Shown here one piece after another: positions 25,623-34,093 of a stretch of 64,000 nt of DNA. Within the stretch, counting starts at the first letter, position 1; every line of letters starts with the position of its first letter. Under the pieces are notes generated by a model. That model made no database searches. It worked only from the letters and a program-made list of their open reading frames with translations, and was not told the DNA's origin. Origin of the DNA: Bradyrhizobium sp. CCGUVB4N (GTDB lineage Bacteria > Pseudomonadota > Alphaproteobacteria > Rhizobiales > Xanthobacteraceae); the NCBI RefSeq assembly GCF_024199945.1, contig NZ_JANADP010000001.1:8432001-8496000 (forward strand). Reading direction: 5' to 3'. A program made the position numbers and the translations under genes.

Positions 25623-25672
25623 CTCATCCTGAGACTGAGGGCCCGCCAAAGGCGGGCGTCTCGAAGGATGGC
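25623..25672. repeat. CATCCT...AGGATG palindromic repeat
   Basis: An imperfect palindrome with an inner GCCCGCC-aaa-GGCGGGC stem and outer CATCCTGAG / CGAAGGATG ends. Related elements lie at 39328-39460 and 63277-63320. It is a short dispersed REP-type sequence. The remaining bases from 25673 to the next gene hold nothing I recognise. Confidence 0.6.
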
Positions 25673-25875
25673 CGCAGGGAAACTCGCTCCCGGACGCGAG
25701 AGGCTTGCGGGCCCGCATCAGGATCATCGCAGGACATCGAAGCGGTCGGAGAGGGCGGAGGTGCGCGTCACGTCGAGCGCCTCCCTCCAGATCATATATG
25801 TGGAGCGCAAGGCTCTTGCTTCAAGACCCCGCCTCCGCCGTAGAAGTCAGGCCCCCTACCAAACCGAGGCGGCAA

Positions 25876-27330
25876 ATGACTGAACATGACGTGATCATCG
25901 TCGGCGGCGGCCCGACTGGATTGATGCTGGCCGGGGAGCTGGCGCTGGCCGGCGTGGACGTCGCGATCGTCGAGAGGCGTCCGAACCAGGACGTGGCGGG
26001 CTCGCGCGCAAGCGGTCTCCATCCACGGGCGATCGAGCTTCTCGATCAGCGCGGCATAGCCGACAGGTTCCTCCCGCTGGGAAACAAGCACTACGCCGTC
26101 GCGCTCGCGGGCATGGTCCTCGAGGCTCGCGACCGACCGACCCGTCACAACTACACGCTCGGGCTCTGGCAGGAAAAGATCGAACGCGGTCTCGCCGACT
26201 GGATCTCGGAACTCGCCGTGACGCTCTATCGAGGCTGCGAGATGGCGAGCTTTGTCGACACCGGGGAGCGCGTGGAGGTTCAGCTGACGGACGGGCGCAG
26301 GCTTGGTTCAAGCTACCTCGCCGGCTGCGACGGCGGCCGCAGCCTCGTGCGCAAGACCGCGTCGATCGGGTTTCCCGGATCGGAGCCACAGGCGAGCTAC
26401 CTCATCTTCGAGGCCGACATCGCGGATGAGCCGCCACTTGGCATCCGCTATGGGGACCGCGGGCTGTATGCCCTGGGATGGCTCGACGGCGGCCCGCGCG
26501 TGCGTGGCATCGTGACGGAGCAGCGGATCGAACGGGGCGAACGCCCGACGGAAGCGGATCTCAGGGCGGCGCTCAGGGCTGCCTACGGATCGGATCTGGG
26601 CATCCGCGAGGTCACGTGGATGTCGCGGTTCACGGACGCGGCGCGGCAGGCGGAGGCGTACCGGAAGAACCGCATCCTGCTCGCCGGGGATGCCGCGCAC
26701 ATCCATTCCCCGGTTGGAGGACAGGGCCTGAATGTCGGACTGCAGGACGCCGTGAATCTCGGGTGGAAGCTGGCCCAGGTGGTGAAGGGGATCTCACCCG
26801 ACGCCCTGCTGGACACCTATCACAGGGAGCGGCACCCGGTCGGGGCCGCGCTGCTCGAGCTGACGTTGGCGCTCACGGCTCTCAACCGCGGCGACGAACA
26901 CACCACGGCCCTCCGGGGGCTCCTCGCCACGACCATGAAGATGGACGAGCCGAGAAGATGGTATTCCGCCAAGGTGTCCGGCCTCGACATCCGCTACGGT
27001 GAGGAGGGTTGCCATCCCTTGCTCGGCAGGCGCATGCCCGACCTCGACCTCGTCACCGCAGATGGCCCGACCCGCGTGTTCGAGCTGATGCGTGATGCGC
27101 GGCCGCTCTTCCTGACTCTCGGCGCGCCGGCGTGCGTCGTCCCGGCGCGATGGGACGAACGCGTCAGGCAGGTCAGTGCGACGTGCACGGGCGCCTGCGA
27201 GATGCCGGTGATCGGCGTCGTTCCGCCCCCTGCCGCCGTGCTCGTCCGGCCCGACGGGCATGTCGCCTGGGTCGGCACCGGCGACAGCGAAGGACTCGTG
27301 GAAGCGCTCGCGACCTGGTTCGGAGACTAG
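25876..27330 (+). CDS. FAD-dependent aromatic hydroxylase-type monooxygenase (rifampicin monooxygenase-like)
   Basis: A 484-residue class A flavoprotein monooxygenase. It has the GxGxxG motif VGGGPTGLMLAGELALAGV at about residues 9-27, the DG motif CDGGRSLVRK near 154-163 and the GD motif LAGDAAHIHSPVGGQGLNVG near 273-292. A thioredoxin-like C-terminal extension (about 395-484) matches the PheA/TfdB and Rox group. Such enzymes hydroxylate phenols or polycyclic compounds with NAD(P)H and O2; the antibiotic-inactivating Rox is the closest type I can name, but substrate is unproven. ATG 25876 follows GAGGCGG. The open frame runs further upstream into repeat DNA and is not used. It lies between two copies of the palindromic repeat. 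Confidence 0.85.
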   Translation: MTEHDVIIVGGGPTGLMLAGELALAGVDVAIVERRPNQDVAGSRASGLHPRAIELLDQRGIADRFLPLGNKHYAVALAGMVLEARDRPTRHNYTLGLWQEKIERGLADWISELAVTLYRGCEMASFVDTGERVEVQLTDGRRLGSSYLAGCDGGRSLVRKTASIGFPGSEPQASYLIFEADIADEPPLGIRYGDRGLYALGWLDGGPRVRGIVTEQRIERGERPTEADLRAALRAAYGSDLGIREVTWMSRFTDAARQAEAYRKNRILLAGDAAHIHSPVGGQGLNVGLQDAVNLGWKLAQVVKGISPDALLDTYHRERHPVGAALLELTLALTALNRGDEHTTALRGLLATTMKMDEPRRWYSAKVSGLDIRYGEEGCHPLLGRRMPDLDLVTADGPTRVFELMRDARPLFLTLGAPACVVPARWDERVRQVSATCTGACEMPVIGVVPPPAAVLVRPDGHVAWVGTGDSEGLVEALATWFGD

Positions 27331-27360
27331 GAACGTGGCGGGCGGCCACTCTCACGATTT

Positions 27361-27425
27361 GCTGAGCCCCTCTCCCTCCCTTCCCCGGGGGAGAGGGGTA
27401 CCGCACGGAGACTCTCTCAGTCGAG
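27361..27425. repeat. palindromic repeat, solo form
   Basis: One arm pair of the C/G-rich repeat (CCCCTCTCCC near its start and GGGAGAGGGG about 20 bp later) with the same ACTCTCTCA flank as the full copies at 25415-25595 and 28809-28993. It may have arisen by loss of the middle part. Confidence 0.55.
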
Positions 27426-27551
27426 AGCGCGTCAACACGGCTGCCGCTTCGCTCGGGTGCCACAGGATTGCCAAACGCTTGACGTAGATCAACTCCACTG
27501 GGTGCGGAACGAGCCGACTTCGTTGGGGCCAACAACGACAAGGTGTCGAGC

Positions 27552-28787
27552 ATGCGCGTCACCGGCAGACTGCTGTTCGTCTTGATTGCCGCTCTCGCCT
27601 CGCTCGGGGCGATGTCGCAGCAGCGCTCGGATCAACCCAATTCCGACTCCAGTCCCGACAAGGAAATCCGCATCGGCAACATCGTGCCCTATTCCGGGCC
27701 GCTCTCGGAATTCGGCGCGATCGGCAAGGCGGAGGCCGCCTATTTCGACATGGTCAACGATCGCGGCGGCATCAACGGCCGCAAGGTCCGCTTCATCACC
27801 CGCGACGACAATTCCGATCCCGCGGCCGCGCTGGACCTGACCCGCGATCTCGTCGAGAAGGACGACGTGCAGCTGATGTTCGGATCGTTCGGCACGCCCG
27901 GCAATATCGCCACGCGCTGGTATCTCAACGAGAAGAAAATCCCGCAGCTGTTCGTCGCTTCCGGCGACGAGGAGCTGAGCCAGGCCAAGGCGTTTCCCTG
28001 GACCATGGGCTGGCAGCCGCCATTCCGCTCCGAGGGACGCATCTACGCCAACTACATCCAGGCCTATTATCCGCGGAAGAAGATCGTGGTGCTCTGGCAG
28101 AACGACCAGTTCGGCCGCATGCTCTACAAGGGCATCCAGGAAGGACTGGGCGACCTCAACCGTCAGGTCCTCGTCGACGTCGCCTTCGACATCTCCGACG
28201 AGCATCTCGAAGGGCACGTCTCGATCCTCAAGCGCGCAGGCGCCGACATCTTCGTGTTTCTCGGCGTACCGTCGACCGCGGCCAAGGTGATCCAGCTGGC
28301 GGCGTCGCTGAACTGGCACCCGGTCGTCATCGTCAACGATGCTTCCGCCTCGATCGCCAATGCGATGGCGCCCGCGGGCCTGGAGAATTCGGCCGGCGTG
28401 ATCTCGGCGGCGTTCCTGAAGGATCCGAGCGATCCCGCCTGGAAAGACGACCCCGCCATGAAGGACTGGTTCGCCTTCATGGACAAGTATCATCAGATCG
28501 AAAGCACCAACAACAGCGCGGCGCTCTATGGCTATGCGGCGGCAGAAGCGCTGACCAAGGTGCTGAGGCAATGCGGCGACGACCTGTCGCGCGAGAACAT
28601 CATGCGCCAGGCGGCGTCGCTGCGGGATTACCACCCCTCCGTCGCGCTGCCCAACATCAGGATGAACACCTCGCCCGACAGCTACCTGCCGATCAAGCAG
28701 ATGCGACTGGTGCAGTTCGACGGGCGGTCGTGGCAGCCATTTGGGGCGGTGATCGAGACGGCGTTCACGGAAGGCGCGGCAAGGTGA
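27552..28787 (+). CDS. ABC transporter substrate-binding protein, branched-chain amino acid (LivJ) type
   Basis: A 411-residue periplasmic type I binding protein. It has a short signal peptide (about 1-24), then IRIGNIVPYSGPLSEFGAIG, the typical start of the Peripla_BP_6 fold, and VNDRGGINGRKVRF near residue 72. Such proteins bind amino acids, amides or aromatic acids for a Liv-type ABC importer. No permease or ATPase lies within the window, so it is an orphan that either feeds a remote transporter or acts as a sensor. ATG 27552 is preferred to the GTG three codons earlier. It sits between two palindromic repeats. Confidence 0.85.
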   Translation: MRVTGRLLFVLIAALASLGAMSQQRSDQPNSDSSPDKEIRIGNIVPYSGPLSEFGAIGKAEAAYFDMVNDRGGINGRKVRFITRDDNSDPAAALDLTRDLVEKDDVQLMFGSFGTPGNIATRWYLNEKKIPQLFVASGDEELSQAKAFPWTMGWQPPFRSEGRIYANYIQAYYPRKKIVVLWQNDQFGRMLYKGIQEGLGDLNRQVLVDVAFDISDEHLEGHVSILKRAGADIFVFLGVPSTAAKVIQLAASLNWHPVVIVNDASASIANAMAPAGLENSAGVISAAFLKDPSDPAWKDDPAMKDWFAFMDKYHQIESTNNSAALYGYAAAEALTKVLRQCGDDLSRENIMRQAASLRDYHPSVALPNIRMNTSPDSYLPIKQMRLVQFDGRSWQPFGAVIETAFTEGAAR

Positions 28788-28808
28788 GGATTTCCGCGCG
28801 CACCTTTT

Positions 28809-28993
28809 GCTGAGCCACCCCTCTCCCCGCCCTCCCCCGCAAGGGGGGAGGGAGCGCAGCGGAGTGCGCGGCGACACTGTGCTCATCGCAAGCGCCCTAA
28901 TGAATCGAGTCATCCGCCACAAGGAAGCTATGTTCCCTCCCCCCTTGCGGGGGAGGGTTAGGGAGAGGGGTACCACACAGGGACTCTCTCAAT
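28809..28993. repeat. palindromic intergenic repeat, copy B
   Basis: A full copy of the element at 25415-25595. The exact 23-bp inverted arms are 28830-28852 and 28935-28957, with the same outer CCCCTCTCCCC / GGGAGAGGGG and ACTCTCTCAAT flank. The two copies differ in the inner part. It lies between the convergent ends of the solute-binding protein and haem-cyclase genes. Confidence 0.75.
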
Positions 28994-29007
28994 AGAACGA
29001 CGCATCC

Positions 29008-30570
29008 TCACGCCGGCTTCAACGCGGCCAGCGCACTCTCCAGCAGCGAGCGCACGCGCGCGGCATCGCCGGACTTCACCACGACCGGATCGAGATAGAG
29101 CTCGAGCCCGGGCGCTCGCTCGGTGATCACCCCGCTCCGCTCGGTCGCCGCATCGTTGAGCGCATCGACCGAATAGGGAATCACCTCGCGGCTGATGCCC
29201 TTCATGGTAATCGCGGGCAGCGCGTGGGCGCGGACGATGTCGCTGACCAGCGCAAAACTCTCATAGCTCAGCACGATGCCGCCGGGCTCGGCGATCGACT
29301 GCAGCCGGGCGGCGAGGTTCGCCTCTGCGCCGATGATGGTGTAGTCCATGCGGTCGCTGCTGCCGAAATTGCCGACATTGCAATAACCGGAATTGATGCC
29401 CATGCGCGAGCGGAACGGCTGCTCGATGCCGGAGGCGCGCCACTTCGCATTGAGCTCGGTGAGACGCTGCTGCATGCGCCAGGCCATCTGCAGGCAGGCC
29501 TGCGCGTCGGCGCGGTCGCCCTTGGTCTCGGGATCGCCGAAGAAGATCAGCATGGCGTCACCGATGAACTTGTCGACGGTGCCGCCATGTTCATGCGCGA
29601 TCGCCGACATCTCCGTGAAATATTCGTTGAGCAGCTGGGTCAGCAATTCCGGCTGCAGCCGCTCGGTGGTAGCGGTGAAGTTCTGGATGTCGGAGAAGAA
29701 GATCGTGAGCTTCTTGCGCTCGGTGTGGATGGTGACGTCCTTCTGGCCCGAGAAAATGCTCTTGTAGACCTGCGGCGGGATGTAGCGCGAGATCTTCATC
29801 GACAGCGAGGCGAGGAAGTCGTTGGCGGATTCGAGCTCCTTGTTCATGCCCTTGATGCGGCGTGCCTGACGGCGCTGCAACGACAGGAAGGAAAGTCCGC
29901 TGCCGGCGGCGATCAGGAAATAGGCCAGCAGAAACTTGAACGAGAAGATGTTGGCGGCGATCGGCTGGGCGATGATGACTTCCTGGATGCCGCGGACGTC
30001 GCCCACCTTCCAGTCCTTCTTCGGGCTTTCGGGGTGGCTGTTGTGGCAGCTGACGCAGGCCGGGCCCATGATGACGGGCGCGACCAGGCGGACCTTGTCG
30101 GAGAAGAGCGAGGTTTCGGTGTCGACGATCTTCTGCTCGGGATCGGCGCGCAGCGCGGCCAGCGCATCCTTCTCGAACTTGTCGAGCTGGTGCGGGGCGC
30201 GGTTCTGGAACGGGAAGTCCGAGACGAAGCGGTAGGTGATGTTCTCCTGCTGCGCGCCGATGACACGGCCGAGCTCGAGCGACAGCGTCGCCGGGATCGG
30301 GATCGCACCGGGGACGGATTCGTAGTTGTGAACGACCTTGGTCGAACCGTTCGGGTTCGCCAGCACGCGCCCGACCACGTTGGACGCATAGTAGCTGCGC
30401 ACGCTCGATATGACCGAATTGAGATCGGCGGTTTGCCGGCGAAGCGCGGTCTTGTTCAGCTCCGTCAGGTCCAGCCACACGGCCAGCGGCAGCGCGAGCA
30501 GAAGGAAGGCGACCACGGCTCCAATGAGGATGCCGTGCTTGCGCTGCTCTTCGGAGATCTCTTGTTTCAC
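29008..30570 (-). CDS. membrane receptor adenylate cyclase with periplasmic haem-c (Tll0287/DUF3365-like) domain
   Basis: A 520-residue integral membrane protein. TM1 is at about 13-34, and a periplasmic DUF3365-type domain (about 36-205) contains CVSCH (Cys172, Cys175, His176), a covalent haem-c motif. TM2 is at about 208-230. A cytoplasmic class III cyclase follows (about 285-460) with FFSDIQNFTA (metal Asp), VDKFIGDAMLIFFGDP (Lys as in adenylate cyclases) and GAEANLAARLQ. Haem on the outside and cyclase inside imply redox or gas control of cAMP. The start is GTG 30570 with GGAG 8 bases before it; the frame continues upstream but that part is Arg-rich and lacks a ribosome site. It is divergent from the racemase-like gene. 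Confidence 0.88.
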   Translation of the reverse strand: MKQEISEEQRKHGILIGAVVAFLLLALPLAVWLDLTELNKTALRRQTADLNSVISSVRSYYASNVVGRVLANPNGSTKVVHNYESVPGAIPIPATLSLELGRVIGAQQENITYRFVSDFPFQNRAPHQLDKFEKDALAALRADPEQKIVDTETSLFSDKVRLVAPVIMGPACVSCHNSHPESPKKDWKVGDVRGIQEVIIAQPIAANIFSFKFLLAYFLIAAGSGLSFLSLQRRQARRIKGMNKELESANDFLASLSMKISRYIPPQVYKSIFSGQKDVTIHTERKKLTIFFSDIQNFTATTERLQPELLTQLLNEYFTEMSAIAHEHGGTVDKFIGDAMLIFFGDPETKGDRADAQACLQMAWRMQQRLTELNAKWRASGIEQPFRSRMGINSGYCNVGNFGSSDRMDYTIIGAEANLAARLQSIAEPGGIVLSYESFALVSDIVRAHALPAITMKGISREVIPYSVDALNDAATERSGVITERAPGLELYLDPVVVKSGDAARVRSLLESALAALKPA

Positions 30571-30761
30571 TTGATGGCTCCGTTGTGTGCGTTCTTGTCG
30601 CGAATCCCCGGGATTTGCGGCACAGCATGCGGCCTGCACAGAGCCCATAAACGCGCGCCCGCGCAACCCCATTTTATGGTGGTCGGGCCAGGCACCTTTT
30701 CGTTTCATGACGAATGTTTAAGATCGGGCATGAACCTGCATTCATGCCGCCGGGAGATCCC

Positions 30762-31853
30762 ATGACCGAAACCATCCGCATCAAGCGCTTCAACGCGCGC
30801 CCCGTGATCGTGCCGATGAACTTGCCGCTTCTGACCTCGACCGGCGCGGTGGCGAAAGCGCCGCTGGTGCTGATCGATTGCGAAACCGACCAGGGTGCGA
30901 TCGGGCACGCCTATCTGTTCTCGATCACGCCGTCGGCACTGAAGCCGCTGACCGCGATGGTCACGGAAATGTCGGAGCTGCTCGCCGGCGACGAGTTGCT
31001 GCCGTTCGAGATCGAGCGCAAGCTGACCCAGCGCTTCACCCTGCTCGGGCTCGCCGGCCTGCAACGGCTGGCGCAATCCGGCATCGACATGGCGGCGTGG
31101 GACGCGTTGGCCCGCGCCCGTGGACTGCCATTGGCGCGGCTGCTTGGGGGCGCGCCGAAGCCGGTGAAAGCCTACAATTCGAAGGGGCTCGGCATCATGC
31201 CGGCGGGCGCCGCGGTCGAGGAAGCCCACAAGCTGCTGGCCGAGGGCTTTCACGCCGCGAAGATCCGCGTCGGCCGGCCCGATGCGCGCGACGATCTCGC
31301 CGTGGTGCGCGCGGTGCGCAAGGCCGTCGGCGACGAGGTGACGCTGATGTGCGACTACAATCAGGCGCTGACGGTGACCGAAGCGATCCGGCGCGGCGAG
31401 ATGCTCGACGACGAAGGCCTGACCTGGATCGAGGAGCCGATCCGTCACGATGATTACGAGGGCAACGCCCGCATTGCGGACGCGCTGCGCACGCCGGTCC
31501 AGATCGGCGAGAACTTTGACAGCGCATTTTCGATGCAGGCTGCGCTGTCGGCCGAGGCCTGCGACTACGTGATGCCCGACGTGCAGCGCATCGGCGGTGT
31601 CACCGGCTGGCTACGCGCCGCGTCACTGGCGCATGCCGCCGGCATCGAGATGTCGACACATCTGTTCTCGGAGGTCAGCGCGCATCTGCTGTGCGTGACA
31701 CCGACTGCGCATTGGCTGGAATATGTCGACTGGGCCGACGCGGTGCTTTCGACGCGGTTGACAATCAAAGACGGGTTTGCGCTGCCGAGCGAGGAGCCCG
31801 GCAACGGGATTGCGTGGGACGAGGCGGCGGTTGCAAAATATCTCGTCGCATAA
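30762..31853 (+). CDS. mandelate racemase-like enolase superfamily enzyme with Arg at the S-specific base position
   Basis: A 363-residue enolase-superfamily enzyme that aligns with Pseudomonas mandelate racemase, from memory, at a constant +3 offset. Metal ligands are Asp198, Glu224 and Glu250; the catalytic His is His300 (STHLFSEV) and the assisting Glu is Glu320 (HWLEY). The KxK pair is Lys167-Ile-Arg169, so the residue equal to Lys166, the (S)-specific base, is Arg. The His side is intact. The enzyme may still abstract a proton alpha to a carboxylate but probably differs in substrate or stereochemistry. ATG 30762 follows CGGGAGATCC. It is divergent from the haem-cyclase and convergent with the RidA gene 10 bp away. 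Confidence 0.88.
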   Translation: MTETIRIKRFNARPVIVPMNLPLLTSTGAVAKAPLVLIDCETDQGAIGHAYLFSITPSALKPLTAMVTEMSELLAGDELLPFEIERKLTQRFTLLGLAGLQRLAQSGIDMAAWDALARARGLPLARLLGGAPKPVKAYNSKGLGIMPAGAAVEEAHKLLAEGFHAAKIRVGRPDARDDLAVVRAVRKAVGDEVTLMCDYNQALTVTEAIRRGEMLDDEGLTWIEEPIRHDDYEGNARIADALRTPVQIGENFDSAFSMQAALSAEACDYVMPDVQRIGGVTGWLRAASLAHAAGIEMSTHLFSEVSAHLLCVTPTAHWLEYVDWADAVLSTRLTIKDGFALPSEEPGNGIAWDEAAVAKYLVA

Positions 31854-31862
31854 GGCAGCCTG

Positions 31863-32285
31863 CTACGACCGAACGGCGGCAATCATGCTCAGCTCGACCG
31901 GAGCACCCCGCGGCAGCTCGGCGACGCCGACGGATGTGCGCGTGTGACGACCGCGATCGCCGAGGCGCTCGATCAGCCGGTCGGAGGCTCCGTTCATGAC
32001 TTGCGACTGCTGGGTAAATCCAGGCGCTGAAGCGACGTATCCGACGAGCTGCAGGACCTGGACGATCCTGTCCTCTCCGCCCGTTGCGTGGCTGATGGCC
32101 GCAATGCAGAGATCGGCACAGAGGGCTGCGGCCTCCTGTGCGGCCCCGATATCGACACCTGCGCCGACCTTGCCCGCGTACAGCAGATCTTCGCCGCGAC
32201 GCGGCAGCTGACCACTGACATACGCAAGCCCGCCATGAATGATCACCGGCAAGTAGTTTCCGCCAGGTTTGTTCACGCTGCTCAT
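31863..32285 (-). CDS. RidA/YjgF family protein
   Basis: A 140-residue YjgF-fold protein, with GLAYVSGQLPRRG near the N-terminus and VLQLVGYVASAPGFTQQSQVMNGAS in the middle, the latter typical of a RidA subgroup with an added tail. RidA proteins hydrolyse reactive 2-aminoacrylate and related enamine/imine intermediates; some subgroups act on other imines. The canonical RidA Arg that holds the substrate carboxylate was not located with confidence, so activity is uncertain. It is convergent with the racemase-like gene; 210 bp of non-coding DNA with no recognised site separate it from the sulfatase gene. Confidence 0.83.
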   Translation of the reverse strand: MSSVNKPGGNYLPVIIHGGLAYVSGQLPRRGEDLLYAGKVGAGVDIGAAQEAAALCADLCIAAISHATGGEDRIVQVLQLVGYVASAPGFTQQSQVMNGASDRLIERLGDRGRHTRTSVGVAELPRGAPVELSMIAAVRS

Positions 32286-32495
32286 GTCAATAACCCACCC
32301 TCTTTTTCACATCCGGCGGCGCGACACTTCTCGACGAACGCCGCAACATCGACCTCCCAAGGCTCATGGCCGTGGTGGATGAGCGGACAATGGCAGGCGG
32401 CCGGTAGCGGATCAAGACTTGCGCGCATCGCCGTCTCATCGCCCTCATTGCGAGGAATGCGCTCGGAATGACAGGACGGATGATGCGGTGAAATC

Positions 32496-33923
32496 TCACC
32501 GCGCTGCGGCGTTCAGGTCCATCGTCTCGAGCAGGCTGTTCTGGCGCCAGTCGATGAAGGCATCCTTGAGGCGGCTAATCTCACTGGCATGCTCGCCCAC
32601 GCCCCAGAGATTGTGCTGCTCGAGCGGGTCGCTGGCGAGATCGAACAATTGCCCGTCCTCGGCGCCGTGGATGAACACGACCTTCCAGCGGTCGTCGCGC
32701 ACCATCGTGATCAGCCTTGCGCCGGTCATGGCGACGTCGCCGGCCTGCTCCGAGAAGACGAAGTCGCGGCCGGTCCAGTCCTCGCCCTTCAGCGCCGGCA
32801 GCAGGCTGCGCGCCTGGAACGGCTTTGGATGCTCTGCGCCGGCGAGATCGAGAATGGTGGGCGCGAGATCGAACAGCTGGCACTTCTCGCGGATGCGGCG
32901 GCCGTCGGAAAACAGGCTCGGCGACCAGAACAGCAGAGGGATGCGCGTCACCGGCTCGTACATCGACCATTTCTGGCTCAGCCCGTGCTCGCCGAGATTG
33001 TCGCCATGGTCGGACATGAAGATGACGACGCAATTGTCGAGATAGCCCTTGGTGTCGAGCATCTCGATCAGGCGGCCGATCTGCTCGTCGATCATGGTGA
33101 CGTTGGCATAGTAGTGCGCGCGCAGGCGGCGCATCTCTTCATGCGTGGGCGCGAGCTTCCATGACACGGCGTCGTGGTCCACTTCCGTGTCGTGGCGGCG
33201 CTTCTCCTTCAGATAGGCCGGCAGGCCCTCAATCTCGGCCTCGGTCGGCTGCGGCACCGGAAGGTCGTTGCGGGCGAGATAGTGCTCCAGATATTCCGGC
33301 AGCGGGTCATAGGGCGGATGCGGGCCGGGCAGGCCGATCTGCATGAACAGCGCCTCCGGCCTGGGGCGCGTCTCCAGCCACCACATCGCGGTTTCGGCGA
33401 CGAAGATGTCCGGATGCAGCGATTTCGGCATCTCCCAGGTGAAGGCGCCCATGCGGTCGCCATAATCAGGCAGGCTGCGATAGCCGGCGCGCGAGGGCTT
33501 GGTCAGCTTGTGCGCGGCAAAGGCCTTGTCGAGCTCGTCGGCGAACCAGCGGCCCTCGAAGAAGCGGTCCTTGTTCTCGACCACGAAACGCTCGTGGAAG
33601 CCGGCCTTCGCGTCGTAGGGGATGGTGTGCATCTTGCCGACATTGACGCAGTGATAGCCGACCTCGCCGAGCTTGCTCACCCAGGTCTTCTGCCAGTGCT
33701 GCCCGTTCTTCAGCACGCCCGAGGCGTGCGGATAGAGTCCGGAGAACAGCGCCGCGCGCGACGGCACGCAGCTCGGCGCATTGATGAAGCAATTGTCGAA
33801 ATAGACGCCTTCGCGCACCAGGCGGTCGAGATTCGGCGTCTTCATGTAGGGATGGCCCGTCGCGGCGATCGTGTCGAAGCGCTGCTGGTCGGTCATGACC
33901 AGGATGATGTGGGGCTTTGTCAC
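32496..33923 (-). CDS. type I sulfatase (formylglycine-dependent)
   Basis: A 475-residue alkaline-phosphatase-fold hydrolase. The metal site starts with VMTDQQRFDT, the formylglycine motif is CVPSR at residues 52-56 (Cys52 modified to formylglycine), and MSDHGDNLGEHG carries further metal ligands. These enzymes cleave sulfate esters, or in some subgroups phosphonates or phosphodiesters. No signal peptide is seen, so it probably acts in the cytoplasm on imported substrate. The start is GTG 33923 with AGGA upstream. It is divergent from a GntR regulator and transport genes, with two candidate operators in the 170-bp shared region, so the substrate may be what that transporter brings in. Confidence 0.9.
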   Translation of the reverse strand: MTKPHIILVMTDQQRFDTIAATGHPYMKTPNLDRLVREGVYFDNCFINAPSCVPSRAALFSGLYPHASGVLKNGQHWQKTWVSKLGEVGYHCVNVGKMHTIPYDAKAGFHERFVVENKDRFFEGRWFADELDKAFAAHKLTKPSRAGYRSLPDYGDRMGAFTWEMPKSLHPDIFVAETAMWWLETRPRPEALFMQIGLPGPHPPYDPLPEYLEHYLARNDLPVPQPTEAEIEGLPAYLKEKRRHDTEVDHDAVSWKLAPTHEEMRRLRAHYYANVTMIDEQIGRLIEMLDTKGYLDNCVVIFMSDHGDNLGEHGLSQKWSMYEPVTRIPLLFWSPSLFSDGRRIREKCQLFDLAPTILDLAGAEHPKPFQARSLLPALKGEDWTGRDFVFSEQAGDVAMTGARLITMVRDDRWKVVFIHGAEDGQLFDLASDPLEQHNLWGVGEHASEISRLKDAFIDWRQNSLLETMDLNAAAR

Positions 33924-33961
33924 GATTGCTTTGTCCTGCGCGGCGATGAGTCAATGGAAAA

Positions 33962-34072
33962 TATGTCTGACATAATAATTCTTGTCAAACCAGCCCTGGT
34001 TTGATTATCTGCGACAGGACGCACGATTTGGCGCGCTTCTCCTCTGTCACACGTAATAAATCAGACATTTTA
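33962..34072. promoter_or_regulatory. candidate GntR/FCD operators between the sulfatase and its regulator
   Basis: TATGTCTGACATA at 33962-33974 is a perfect 13-bp palindrome. Its half site recurs in opposite orientation as ATCAGACATTT near 34060-34070. This resembles the TGTCnGACA type bound by FCD-subfamily GntR regulators. Between them lies a 20-bp palindrome, TCAAACCAG-CC-CTGGTTTGA, at 33985-34004. Together they cover the control region of the sulfatase and transport genes. Palindromes are seen directly; binding by the adjacent GntR protein is inferred. Confidence 0.6.
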
Positions 34073-34093
34073 TTCCACGAATCCGGGATCACC

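Noticed and set aside
25415..28993. CRISPR array
   Set aside because: The repeats are palindromic and kilobases apart with no regular spacers or cas genes, so they are dispersed intergenic elements.
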